From an uncultured Bacilli bacterium (GTDB taxonomy: Bacteria > Bacillota_I > Bacilli_A > RF39 > UBA660): DNA of 64,000 nucleotides. Made by a program: the position numbers and the translations under genes. The DNA lies in contig CAKOLO010000002.1 of NCBI GenBank assembly GCA_934096235.1, positions 186,001 to 250,000 of the forward strand. The letters are read 5' to 3'. This document shows positions 17,953 through 26,489 of this stretch, piece by piece. The notes under the pieces are model-generated. The model ran no database searches, was not told the DNA's origin, and saw only the letters and a program-made list of their open reading frames with translations. The first letter of the stretch is position 1. Each line of letters starts with the position of its first letter.

Positions 17953-18966
17953 CTACTTTTCTAATATCCATTCTTGTAAATATTTTATTTCACTATTGCA
18001 AAATTCGCATCTACCTTTAGTAGCATCAATAGAAGCACCACAATTATGACATTTAATATAATTAATACCTTTATTTAATTCTAAAGTACCATTTTCATTT
18101 TTTTTCATAGTGAATACTTCAGTCATATATTTTGAATTTAATTTTCCATTCTCTACGGTTATTACTCTTAAATATGCAGTTACATCTACATAACCAATAT
18201 TATTCTTTTTATAATCTTTAAATTCATCATAGTCAATTATATCAAAATCTATTATATTTTCTTTACTATAATAGTATTTTCTAACTTCATAGTTAAAATT
18301 ATTAAAGAATGTTTTTTTGTCTAAGTTTGTTCTACTCCAAAATGCTTTTTGTTTTTCATTTTGTCTATCTTTATATCTTTTTATTGGACCTAATATAATA
18401 TATCCATCAATTACATAAAAACCATAATAAAATATACATGAAGCTACTAAACCATATATAAAAATTTTAGATATGTCGTAACTATTAAATGTTCTAGATG
18501 TATCTTTTATGTATATAAAACTAATTATTAAACATATTACTAAGTCTACTATACCTGTTATAATTCTATACTTATTACTTCTTAAAACTCTGTCATAGTG
18601 ATATTTACTTCCTAAATCTTTATCAGTGTAATCTATATTATAATGTGTTCTACAATAAGGACAACCATCTATAAAGTTTTTTACTTTACCACTCATACCA
18701 CAGTTTGGACATTTAAAATCTTTATTCTCTTCTTCTTTTGAAATAAAAGTATATTCTATTCTTGAATCAAATGTTGTTTCTTCATGAACTAATTTATTGT
18801 TTTTATAATATTCTTTTTTACATCTTATTCCTTTTGTAATTTCATCATTTACTGAGTTATCAGTATTTCTTTCTAGTATTTTATTTCCAACTATATATTT
18901 AGTTTTAATATTTATTGAATTTTCTTTTAATTTTTTATTATGAAATGTATCAGATACTAGTGCCAT
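17953..18966 (-). CDS. Zinc-ribbon membrane protein with Tim44-like domain, unknown
   Basis: The 337-residue protein has a first zinc ribbon (CPNCG...CPYC near residues 87-105), two membrane helices (about 137-185), a Tim44-like alpha/beta segment (about 215-285) and a C-terminal second ribbon (CHNCG...CEFC near 307-325). It is the fourth gene of the radical SAM operon, 11 bases after the poly-Asn gene. Related zinc-ribbon/Tim44 proteins are of unknown function; its position suggests it works with the operon products at the membrane. Confidence 0.65.
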   Translation of the reverse strand: MALVSDTFHNKKLKENSINIKTKYIVGNKILERNTDNSVNDEITKGIRCKKEYYKNNKLVHEETTFDSRIEYTFISKEEENKDFKCPNCGMSGKVKNFIDGCPYCRTHYNIDYTDKDLGSKYHYDRVLRSNKYRIITGIVDLVICLIISFIYIKDTSRTFNSYDISKIFIYGLVASCIFYYGFYVIDGYIILGPIKRYKDRQNEKQKAFWSRTNLDKKTFFNNFNYEVRKYYYSKENIIDFDIIDYDEFKDYKKNNIGYVDVTAYLRVITVENGKLNSKYMTEVFTMKKNENGTLELNKGINYIKCHNCGASIDATKGRCEFCNSEIKYLQEWILEK

Positions 18967-18977
18967 ATATTCACATC

Positions 18978-19367
18978 CTATCTATTATTGTTATTGTTGT
19001 TATTATTATTGTTGTTATTATTGTTATTTGAAGAACCTCCACCGTATGATGAGCCTCCACTATCATGCCAATTATCACTACCTCTTGATGTATATACAAT
19101 ATGAGGTATTATCTTAAAAAAACTATTAGACATATTAAGTCCATCTATAGATGTGGTTTTTGTACTTGTCATAATTGTTTCAATTGTATTAGTACCGTCT
19201 TTTAACATTATAGCACTTGTGTTAGCACTTACTATTCCATTTGGATACTTTGTTAAAAATTGATATATCTTTTCTATATCTTCTTTAGTAAGATTATAAT
19301 ATTTTATAAAGTCTATACATCTTTTTTGACGTATTAATTCTTCATAAGTTTCTGGTTCTTTATTCAT
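18978..19367 (-). CDS. Small protein with Gly/Ser and poly-Asn tail, possible radical-SAM substrate
   Basis: The 129 residues divide into a charged helical N-terminal part (1-45), a middle beta-like stretch, and a tail reading RGSDNWHDSGGSSYGGGSS followed by fifteen Asn and Arg. The Asn run is encoded by mixed AAT/AAC triplets (about 18984-19028), a potential length-variable tract. Its ATG overlaps the radical SAM stop (ATGAATAA), so the two are coupled. A leader-like head, a Gly/Ser-rich tail and a SPASM enzyme next door suggest a ribosomally made, modified peptide; this is inference. Confidence 0.6.
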   Translation of the reverse strand: MNKEPETYEELIRQKRCIDFIKYYNLTKEDIEKIYQFLTKYPNGIVSANTSAIMLKDGTNTIETIMTSTKTTSIDGLNMSNSFFKIIPHIVYTSRGSDNWHDSGGSSYGGGSSNNNNNNNNNNNNNNNR

Positions 19368-21105
19368 TTTTAAACTCCTTATCTAAATAATAAAATTCTA
19401 TATTTTGAAATGGTAAATTTATTGCTTGTATATGATAATAAGCATTATTTTTTTGTTTATAATAGTGATAATCTCTTAGAGATGAAGTTGTAAAAAATAT
19501 ATTATTTGGAGAATCGATACTATAGTTGTTTTTATATTCTTTAATCAAGTTAGTTATATCTAGCATATAATAATTTTCTTTGTCACTATTAATATTATCT
19601 AGTACTCCTTTATATGCTTGATGTGTAGCTATATGTCTTTGTTTATTTCTATTTTCGTCCCCATAAGTTACAGTATTTCCACTTAGTATCATTATATAAA
19701 TAGAATTATTTTCTGGATAATCACATTCTTCATTTATCATATTCTTTTTCATATATATTTTGACTTTACTATTAGGTGTTATATATATAAAATCTCTTGT
19801 ATTTTTTAGGACTTGTGATTCTAAATTATATTCTATGTTATCTACTTTTAATATAAATACGTCCTCATCATAAATATATTTTAGTTTTTTATCAGTTCTT
19901 ATTATTTCTTCTAGAGTTGGATACTCTGTATTTACTTTAGCTGGTAAGTATTTTAAACTTTCATTCATTCTCATTTTAGATACATAGTCGTATACAAATT
20001 TATCATTAAATTTATCTTTGTTATAACCTCTATCTTTATACATTAATTGTTGTAATTTGCATGTATAACTTTTATTAGAATTATATGTATTTTTTACGAA
20101 TGGACATCCTGTTTTACATAAATATAGGTATCCACATTTACTACATTCATCATTAAATGACAATTTATTATGATTTATAAATATTTTTTGATATGCTGTT
20201 TTTAATATTTCTTCTACTGTATTTGTATAGATATTTCCATAGTAATAGTCTTTGTTTTTTTGACCTCTTACACAAGAATATATATCTCCATTTTTTTCAA
20301 GTAAGAAAAATTTTTCACCACAGTTATCACAATTAGTACAGTATCCTGGGCCAAATTCATCAAACCATGGACCATTTACTCCGTAATCTAAGTCGGTACC
20401 ATCAAATTCTTTATGCATTCTATTATATAGTTCTACTTGTTCTTCTTCAGTTATATGATGAAGTATTCCGTTAGAATTATAGTCAAATCCAATCATAAAG
20501 TTAAAATCATTCATATCTAGACAAGTATTTTTATGTAAATACTTTATATCTTTGATAATATCATCTAAATATTTATAATGTTCTTTAAATATAGTAGCTG
20601 ATACTTTCTTTTTATTTGGTATATCTTTTAATAATTCTATGTTTTCTAATATTTTATCAAGTGTCTTTTTATTTCCTTTGGTAACTCTATATTCATCATG
20701 CATTTTAAATGGTAAATCTAGACTACCTGAAATTGAAACATTAAATTCTTTTATAGTATCTATGTGTTTATTTAGATCATATAGATTTGTTTTTATATGA
20801 GGTGTACCAATTTTAAATCCTGCATCAGTTATTATTTTTCTATTTTCATTGTAATAATTGCTTATAAACTCTATTATGTCATGAAAATCTTTTTTTGGTA
20901 ATGTTGTAACTTCTCCTCCATGAAGAGATATATTAAATGGAATAACATTATTTTCTTTAAATTTATTTACTGCATACTCCAATGTTTCTAGTGGTGTATA
21001 TTTTGTTTTTTCATCTATAGTATTATCTTCTAGGTAACAATATTTACATTTCATATTGCAAGCCATTGTTGGTACATATAATAAATGTATATATTTATAA
21101 TCCAT
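19360..21105 (-). CDS. Radical SAM/SPASM enzyme
   Basis: Residues near the N-terminus carry CNMKCKYCY, the CxxxCxxC motif for the radical 4Fe-4S cluster. ISLHGGE is the SAM-binding GGE motif. The SPASM region holds about eight Cys (CTNCDNC, YSC, CSKCGYLYLCKTGCP, later Cys) for auxiliary clusters. Family members modify peptides or proteins. An additional 200-residue C-terminal domain of beta-rich character is unrecognised. The start at 21105 follows AAGGGGGAT; the longer frame overlaps the LRR gene and is not needed. About 581 residues. Confidence 0.85.
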   Translation of the reverse strand: MDYKYIHLLYVPTMACNMKCKYCYLEDNTIDEKTKYTPLETLEYAVNKFKENNVIPFNISLHGGEVTTLPKKDFHDIIEFISNYYNENRKIITDAGFKIGTPHIKTNLYDLNKHIDTIKEFNVSISGSLDLPFKMHDEYRVTKGNKKTLDKILENIELLKDIPNKKKVSATIFKEHYKYLDDIIKDIKYLHKNTCLDMNDFNFMIGFDYNSNGILHHITEEEQVELYNRMHKEFDGTDLDYGVNGPWFDEFGPGYCTNCDNCGEKFFLLEKNGDIYSCVRGQKNKDYYYGNIYTNTVEEILKTAYQKIFINHNKLSFNDECSKCGYLYLCKTGCPFVKNTYNSNKSYTCKLQQLMYKDRGYNKDKFNDKFVYDYVSKMRMNESLKYLPAKVNTEYPTLEEIIRTDKKLKYIYDEDVFILKVDNIEYNLESQVLKNTRDFIYITPNSKVKIYMKKNMINEECDYPENNSIYIMILSGNTVTYGDENRNKQRHIATHQAYKGVLDNINSDKENYYMLDITNLIKEYKNNYSIDSPNNIFFTTSSLRDYHYYKQKNNAYYHIQAINLPFQNIEFYYLDKEFKNE

Positions 21106-21115
21106 TTTATCCCCC

Positions 21116-22894
21116 TTAATTAAAGTAATATATTTGTGTTGGACTATTTTTAAATGCTCTTTCGTTAACACTTACTCCGCTTGGTAGTGTTATTGATTTT
21201 AAATCATAACAATTTCTGAAAGCAGAAGAGCCTATTTCAGTTAGTTTACTATTGCTTGTTAATGTTACATTTTGTAGTCCAGTTCCATAGAATGCATGTC
21301 CACCAATTCTAGTTACATCATCTGGTATTATGATAGAAATTAATGATGTACATTCTTCAAATGTATTTCCTCTTATTTCAGTTAATCTATTTGAAAGTTT
21401 TACTTCGCTTAATCTACCATCATTTTGAAATGCTTCTCCACCAAGTGTTGTTACTGTATCTGGTATAATCGCTTTTGTCAAATATGCACAATCTTTGAAT
21501 GCTCCGCCATCTATAGTTTCAAGACCGTTTGGTAAATTTATTTCTTTTAATGATGAACTTTTAAATGCACTTCCTCCTATTTGTTTTAAAGTACTAGGTA
21601 TTTCAATATATTCTAAACTATCGGTATTTTCAAAAGCACTTCCACCAATTCTTTCTAAACCTTCTGGTAATGTAACTGATGATAAGGAATATGCATTATT
21701 AAATGTATCTCCATTTATTTCTTTTACTTTAGATGGTATATCTATTGATTTTAATGATATACAATCTTTGAATGCTCCACCACCTAGGTATTCTAAATTT
21801 TCTGGTAAATTAATTTTTTCTAGTTTTGTTAGTCCAGCAAATGCTTGACCTCTTATTTCTATTATAGTATTTGGTAAGTTAATTTCAGTTAAATCTTTCA
21901 TGTTTGAAAAAGTATTTCCACGTAATGCGATAACATTTTTTCCTTTGTGTGTATCAGGTATAGTTGCAGTTGTTTTATTACTTAATCCATATGCATAGAA
22001 TCTTACTCCATAACCATTATCCATTTTTTCATAAAATATTTTTGGATTTCTAAATACTACAAGTGGTATACATATAGCAATCATGCATCCAATTAATAAA
22101 TAACTTTTAGATGTATCTTTTACTAATGTAGTTTTTATATTCATTACTATATTAGATATTTTTTCACTTGGTCTTGATTTTACTTGTTTCATAACATAAC
22201 TCATAAAGTTAAATCTTATTGTGAATATAAATAATATTAATAATATAATAAATCCTATTACATAAGTTGTAGTTGGAAAATGAAAAAATATAAGTGATAT
22301 ATAAAAACATAATAATACTGAGAATATTGTTGATAAAATGTTTAATCTTTTTAATGTTTGACCTGGTATTAATTTTCCTTTTATATCTATTTCTGCTTTA
22401 TTTAATTCTTTTTTTACATGTTTTTCAATATATGTTACTAAAGACATAGTTGGTTCGGTATCATAATCTAATGGTTCTACATAAACAATTTTATTATTGC
22501 TTGAAGATATAGTTTTAGTAGTTAATGCTACTCCACATGTAGTACAAAACTTTTCTCCAGGCTTTCCTATATGTCCACAACTTGGACAAACTAGATTATT
22601 TTGATTTGTGTTTTCACTATTATTTATTTGAGTTTGAGGCATAGTAATACTTTGATTTTTTTTAATTGAAATAGACCATATTACTCTTAAAATAATAATA
22701 AATATTATACTATTAAATATTGGTGTATTTGACTCAGATAATGACATTAATAGTGCTAATATTACTGCTGCTATTGTTGAAAGTGTTTTTACATTCTTTC
22801 TATTGTTCTCATCTTCTATTTTCTTAGAAATTGGTAATACTAAAATTAAGTAACCTAATGCAAATATTATCGCCGCTTTAATTATAAAACTCAT
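21116..22894 (-). CDS. Zinc-ribbon membrane protein with BspA-type leucine-rich repeats
   Basis: The 592-residue protein has two or three N-terminal membrane helices (to about 75), a zinc ribbon CPSCGHIGKPGEKFCTTCG (about 99-118), further helices around 185-230 and 262-282, then about twelve LRR_5/BspA repeats of 23 residues (AF-x-x-C-x-x-L-x-x-I-x-L-P) from about 310 to the end. Such repeats bind proteins or surfaces, and here would lie outside the cell if topology follows the last helix. The start follows GAGGTGAAAAT. It heads the radical SAM operon, the next gene starting ten bases on. Confidence 0.8.
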   Translation of the reverse strand: MSFIIKAAIIFALGYLILVLPISKKIEDENNRKNVKTLSTIAAVILALLMSLSESNTPIFNSIIFIIILRVIWSISIKKNQSITMPQTQINNSENTNQNNLVCPSCGHIGKPGEKFCTTCGVALTTKTISSSNNKIVYVEPLDYDTEPTMSLVTYIEKHVKKELNKAEIDIKGKLIPGQTLKRLNILSTIFSVLLCFYISLIFFHFPTTTYVIGFIILLILFIFTIRFNFMSYVMKQVKSRPSEKISNIVMNIKTTLVKDTSKSYLLIGCMIAICIPLVVFRNPKIFYEKMDNGYGVRFYAYGLSNKTTATIPDTHKGKNVIALRGNTFSNMKDLTEINLPNTIIEIRGQAFAGLTKLEKINLPENLEYLGGGAFKDCISLKSIDIPSKVKEINGDTFNNAYSLSSVTLPEGLERIGGSAFENTDSLEYIEIPSTLKQIGGSAFKSSSLKEINLPNGLETIDGGAFKDCAYLTKAIIPDTVTTLGGEAFQNDGRLSEVKLSNRLTEIRGNTFEECTSLISIIIPDDVTRIGGHAFYGTGLQNVTLTSNSKLTEIGSSAFRNCYDLKSITLPSGVSVNERAFKNSPTQIYYFN

Positions 22895-22918
22895 ATTTTC
22901 ACCTCTATTATTTTTTTA

Positions 22919-25168
22919 TTATATCATAATTTTTTTTATCTTATCAAATATATTAAATATTGTTATTGCAAGCCCTATTATAATAATTATTGTTATTATC
23001 ATATGAAAGTTAATAACTGATAATGAGAATAATTTCTTAAATAGTAGTACTCCCATTATAAATATTGTTAATAACATACTTATCATCACTAAATGATATC
23101 TTTTTGGTGGATAACATACTCTATAAATGTGTATAAATCCGATTAATCCTACTGATATTAATGATAATGTTGATTTCTCTATGAAATCTAATGGTAAGAA
23201 TGTAATTATCATTATTGATAAAACTATTATAAATGATGTAGGTATTGCTTTTCTAAATACGTTTGTTAAGAAGTTTCCAGTAACTTTCTTTTTATTTGGT
23301 TCAAGTGCTAGTATGAAAGAAGGTATTCCTATTGTTAAAGCATTTGTTAGTGTTAATTGTACTGGTATAAATGGATAGTTGTAAGGTATTAACATAAATA
23401 TAAGTGCTAACATTATTGCATATCCAGTTTTTACTATAAATAAACTTGCTGATTTTTCAATGTTATTAATAGTTCTTCTTCCTTCTTCTACTATACTTGG
23501 TATTGATGTAAAGTCTGAGTTTAGTAGTACTAAGTCTGAAACATTATATGCTGCTTCACTACCACATGCAAGTGCTATACTACAATCTGATTCTTTTAAT
23601 GCAAGTACATCATTTACTCCGTCACCTACCATTGATACAGTTTTTCCAAGTTTTTTTAATTCTCTGATAATAATTTTCTTTTGGAATGGTGTTACTCTTC
23701 CAAATATCGTAGTTTTATCAACTGAATCTTTTAATTCCTCATCACTAAGAGTACTAGCATCTACATAATTATTAAAGTTAAGTCCTAGTCTTTTTACTAT
23801 GTTTCTAATAGTTTTAGGATTATCACCAGATATTATCTTGATATCTACACCTTCTCTTATAAAATATTTTATTGTTTTGGATGCTTCTTCTCTTATTTTA
23901 TCTTCCAAAAGTATAAGTCCGATTATAGTATCTTTATGTCTTTTATTAACTAACATTAATACTCTATAATTATCATATTTATCTAAATCTATTTTTTTAT
24001 CAGTAACAAATTCAGGTGCTCCGACTATAAATTTATCTTTATTAAGTTTAATTCCTGAATATTTTTTATCTGATGAGAATGGTATTATTTCGTCAGCTTT
24101 CTCAAAGTTTTTTGGCTTAAAATACGCTTTTAATGCTTTCATTGTTGCATTATCATCTTCTAAATTACCACATATATTGTTCATTATTTCTTTAATATCG
24201 TATTTATCATTTAAGGTTATTACTTTTTTTACTTCCATATCCCCTTTAGTAAGTGTTCCAGTTTTATCGAAGCATATTGTATCTACTCTTGCTAGTGTTT
24301 CTATACAATATAATTGTTTTACTAATACTTTTTTCTTAGATAGTCTAATTACACTTACTGCTAAAACTGTACTAGTTAGAAGTACTAATCCTTCTGGTAT
24401 CATTGCAATAAGAGCGGCAACTGTGTTTATAACTGCAGTACTAAGTGGATTATTAAGTGAATAGTATTGATTCATAAATAGAAGTAAACCTAAAGGAATG
24501 ATTACCCATGATAGTATTTTAATTATTGTATTAAGTGAATCTAATAGTACTGAGTTTACTTTTTTAACATATTTTGCTTCTTTTGATATTTTAGAACTAT
24601 AGTTGTCTTCTTTGATATGTTCTACTCTAGCATAACAGTTACCTGATACTACAAAGCTACCCGATAAAAGAGTATCTCCTTTTCTTTTAGTAATTGAATC
24701 TGATTCTCCAGTTATAAATGACTCATTTACTTCGATAGTTCCATCTAATACTATTGAGTCCACTACTATTTGATTACCAATCTTATACTTAATAATATCA
24801 TCGAGTACTATGTCATTTACACCTATTTCTATTTCTTTAGAGTCTCTTATAACATTTACTTTTGGTGTGCACATTAGTGATAAAGTATCTACTTCTTTTT
24901 TTGCTCTTAACTCTTGAACTATACTTATTATTGTATTAGTTAGTACTGTTCCTAAAAATAATAAATTCTTGTAACTTCCAGTTAGAAATACTATAAATCC
25001 TAAACATAGGTTAAGTATATTGAATAATGTAAATATATTACTTAGTATAATGGTACTTACACTTTTAGTTGGAATAGTTGTATCTATATTAATATTGTTA
25101 TGTTCTATTTGATAATTTACTTCTTTGCTAGTTAAACCAATTGTTATATCTTTGTTAAATCTTTTCAT
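22919..25168 (-). CDS. P-type cation ATPase (CtpE-like)
   Basis: The 749-residue pump has the phosphorylation motif DKTGTLTKG near 300, the TGES actuator motif, AMIPEGL in the fourth helix and GDGVNDVLAL in the hinge, with paired C-terminal helices. The PEGL-type ion site and overall length match CtpE/Exp7-like pumps, several of which move Ca2+ (family knowledge); the ion is not determined by sequence alone. TATAAT with an extended TG lies exactly six bases before the ATG and no Shine-Dalgarno is present, so the message is probably leaderless. Confidence 0.88.
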   Translation of the reverse strand: MKRFNKDITIGLTSKEVNYQIEHNNINIDTTIPTKSVSTIILSNIFTLFNILNLCLGFIVFLTGSYKNLLFLGTVLTNTIISIVQELRAKKEVDTLSLMCTPKVNVIRDSKEIEIGVNDIVLDDIIKYKIGNQIVVDSIVLDGTIEVNESFITGESDSITKRKGDTLLSGSFVVSGNCYARVEHIKEDNYSSKISKEAKYVKKVNSVLLDSLNTIIKILSWVIIPLGLLLFMNQYYSLNNPLSTAVINTVAALIAMIPEGLVLLTSTVLAVSVIRLSKKKVLVKQLYCIETLARVDTICFDKTGTLTKGDMEVKKVITLNDKYDIKEIMNNICGNLEDDNATMKALKAYFKPKNFEKADEIIPFSSDKKYSGIKLNKDKFIVGAPEFVTDKKIDLDKYDNYRVLMLVNKRHKDTIIGLILLEDKIREEASKTIKYFIREGVDIKIISGDNPKTIRNIVKRLGLNFNNYVDASTLSDEELKDSVDKTTIFGRVTPFQKKIIIRELKKLGKTVSMVGDGVNDVLALKESDCSIALACGSEAAYNVSDLVLLNSDFTSIPSIVEEGRRTINNIEKSASLFIVKTGYAIMLALIFMLIPYNYPFIPVQLTLTNALTIGIPSFILALEPNKKKVTGNFLTNVFRKAIPTSFIIVLSIMIITFLPLDFIEKSTLSLISVGLIGFIHIYRVCYPPKRYHLVMISMLLTIFIMGVLLFKKLFSLSVINFHMIITIIIIIGLAITIFNIFDKIKKIMI

Positions 25169-25182
25169 ATTATTATTATAAC
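25168..25182 (-). promoter_or_regulatory. Extended -10 promoter giving a probable leaderless mRNA
   Basis: TGTTATAAT ends six bases before the ATG of the P-type ATPase gene. Transcription would begin at or near the start codon. Confidence 0.55.
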
Positions 25183-25204
25183 ATAATAGGTGATCTAAGA
25201 CATT

Positions 25205-25224
25205 AAAAAAAGCACTAAAGTGCT
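25205..25224 (-). terminator. Terminator
   Basis: AGCACT/AGTGCT stem and a T7 run on the minus strand, overlapping the end of the MazG-like gene. Confidence 0.8.
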
Positions 25225-25555
25225 AATTATTTTTTACTACTTTTTCTAGATATAGTTTCTTATCAAAACCACCACGTTTTGCTTTTTTCTTTTTTGCTAT
25301 TTCTATTATTTCTTCTAGATTTGCTTTTTCTATTTTAGCAAGTGATATCATTATTTCTAACATATCAGCTAGTTCTTCGATTCTATCTTCTCCATCTGAT
25401 TCTAGTACCTCTTGATATTCCTCATAAAGTTTATCTTCAAGTGCTTTTTTGTATTCTTCATCATTTAATATTCTAGTTATTGCTTCTCCATCGTTATTAC
25501 CTTTTATTATTTCTGGTATGTTATCTCTTACTAATTTATTATATACTGTTTCCAT
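25223..25555 (-). CDS. MazG-like nucleoside triphosphate pyrophosphohydrolase
   Basis: The 110-residue protein starts with YNKLVRDNIPEII and carries the all-alpha NTP pyrophosphatase pattern: EEYQEV, then EELADMLE, then the KRGGFDKK tail. Members hydrolyse non-canonical or excess NTPs. It follows the lipid kinase gene by two bases, so they share a transcript. Confidence 0.88.
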   Translation of the reverse strand: METVYNKLVRDNIPEIIKGNNDGEAITRILNDEEYKKALEDKLYEEYQEVLESDGEDRIEELADMLEIMISLAKIEKANLEEIIEIAKKKKAKRGGFDKKLYLEKVVKNN

Positions 25556-25557
25556 AT

Positions 25558-26430
25558 TTATTTGCCTTTCACATAATTAATCATTTTTTTATTAAAATAT
25601 ATATTTATCTTTTTATCTATTACTTCTATATTGAACTTTTTAGATTCTAGTTCTTCACCATCTATATTACTATTAATAGGTGTTTTTGATATAAGTGTTA
25701 ACTTGTTAGTTTGATATTTATGTACTTTTTTATATTTTTCATGTTTACCTTTTTTCATAGATAATATCATTTTCATAATACTTACTCTATTTGCATCCTC
25801 AACAACATATATATCAAGCATATTATTATTGAGTTTAAAGTTAGGGGCTATATTATAACCACTTCCGTAATATCCTCCATTGCATACAGCTACAGTTGCG
25901 AAGTCTCCTTCTACTTCTTCATTATCGAATTTTAATAAGAAGTGTCTTGGCTCATATTTTAAAAATGAATTTATAACACTAACATTATATCTTTGACTTT
26001 TTGGTATAAGTTTAGATTTAATTAATCCTTTATTATTTGCTACATCAGCATCTATTCCAAAACATGCTACATTTATAAAATACTTATTATTTATTTTTAT
26101 GACATCACATTCATTATTTAACTTCTTGAATTCTTTTGATGCACTTCTATAAAAGTCATTTCCGGTACCACAAGGAATAAATCCTAAAATATTATCGGTA
26201 TCTACTAAAGCATTTAAAACTCTATTAATCATCCCGTCTCCACCTACAGCGATAATAGTATATTTACATTTTTTATATTTTTTTACTATATCTTCAGTAG
26301 AATTATCTTCGTTATTAATTTCAATTTCATAATCAAAATTATTCTTAATAGAAAACTCTTTTATTCTATGAATTATATCATTAATTTCATCTTTTAAAGT
26401 AAAACTATTTATTACAAATATATATTTCAT
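25558..26430 (-). CDS. Diacylglycerol kinase-like lipid kinase (DagK/YegS family)
   Basis: The protein (about 290 residues) has the DAGK catalytic signature AVGGDGMINRVLNAL and GFIPCGTGNDFYRS, with the later CFGIDADVA and the C-terminal NIDGE. It phosphorylates diacylglycerol or a related lipid, recycling lipids used in envelope polymer synthesis. The start at 26430 follows GTGGTGA; the frame extends to an upstream GTG. Confidence 0.88.
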   Translation of the reverse strand: MKYIFVINSFTLKDEINDIIHRIKEFSIKNNFDYEIEINNEDNSTEDIVKKYKKCKYTIIAVGGDGMINRVLNALVDTDNILGFIPCGTGNDFYRSASKEFKKLNNECDVIKINNKYFINVACFGIDADVANNKGLIKSKLIPKSQRYNVSVINSFLKYEPRHFLLKFDNEEVEGDFATVAVCNGGYYGSGYNIAPNFKLNNNMLDIYVVEDANRVSIMKMILSMKKGKHEKYKKVHKYQTNKLTLISKTPINSNIDGEELESKKFNIEVIDKKINIYFNKKMINYVKGK

Positions 26431-26489
26431 ATACTTCACCACTTATATTTTAACAAAATTATGTATTTTATTCTATAATAAAAAGAAAG

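Noticed and set aside
18978..19030. CRISPR-like repeat
   Set aside because: The TTATTG-type repetition is the reverse complement of an Asn-codon run inside a coding frame; no spacers.
21495..21848. 117-codon plus-strand frame
   Set aside because: Antisense shadow of the LRR repeats; composition follows the repeats in the real gene.
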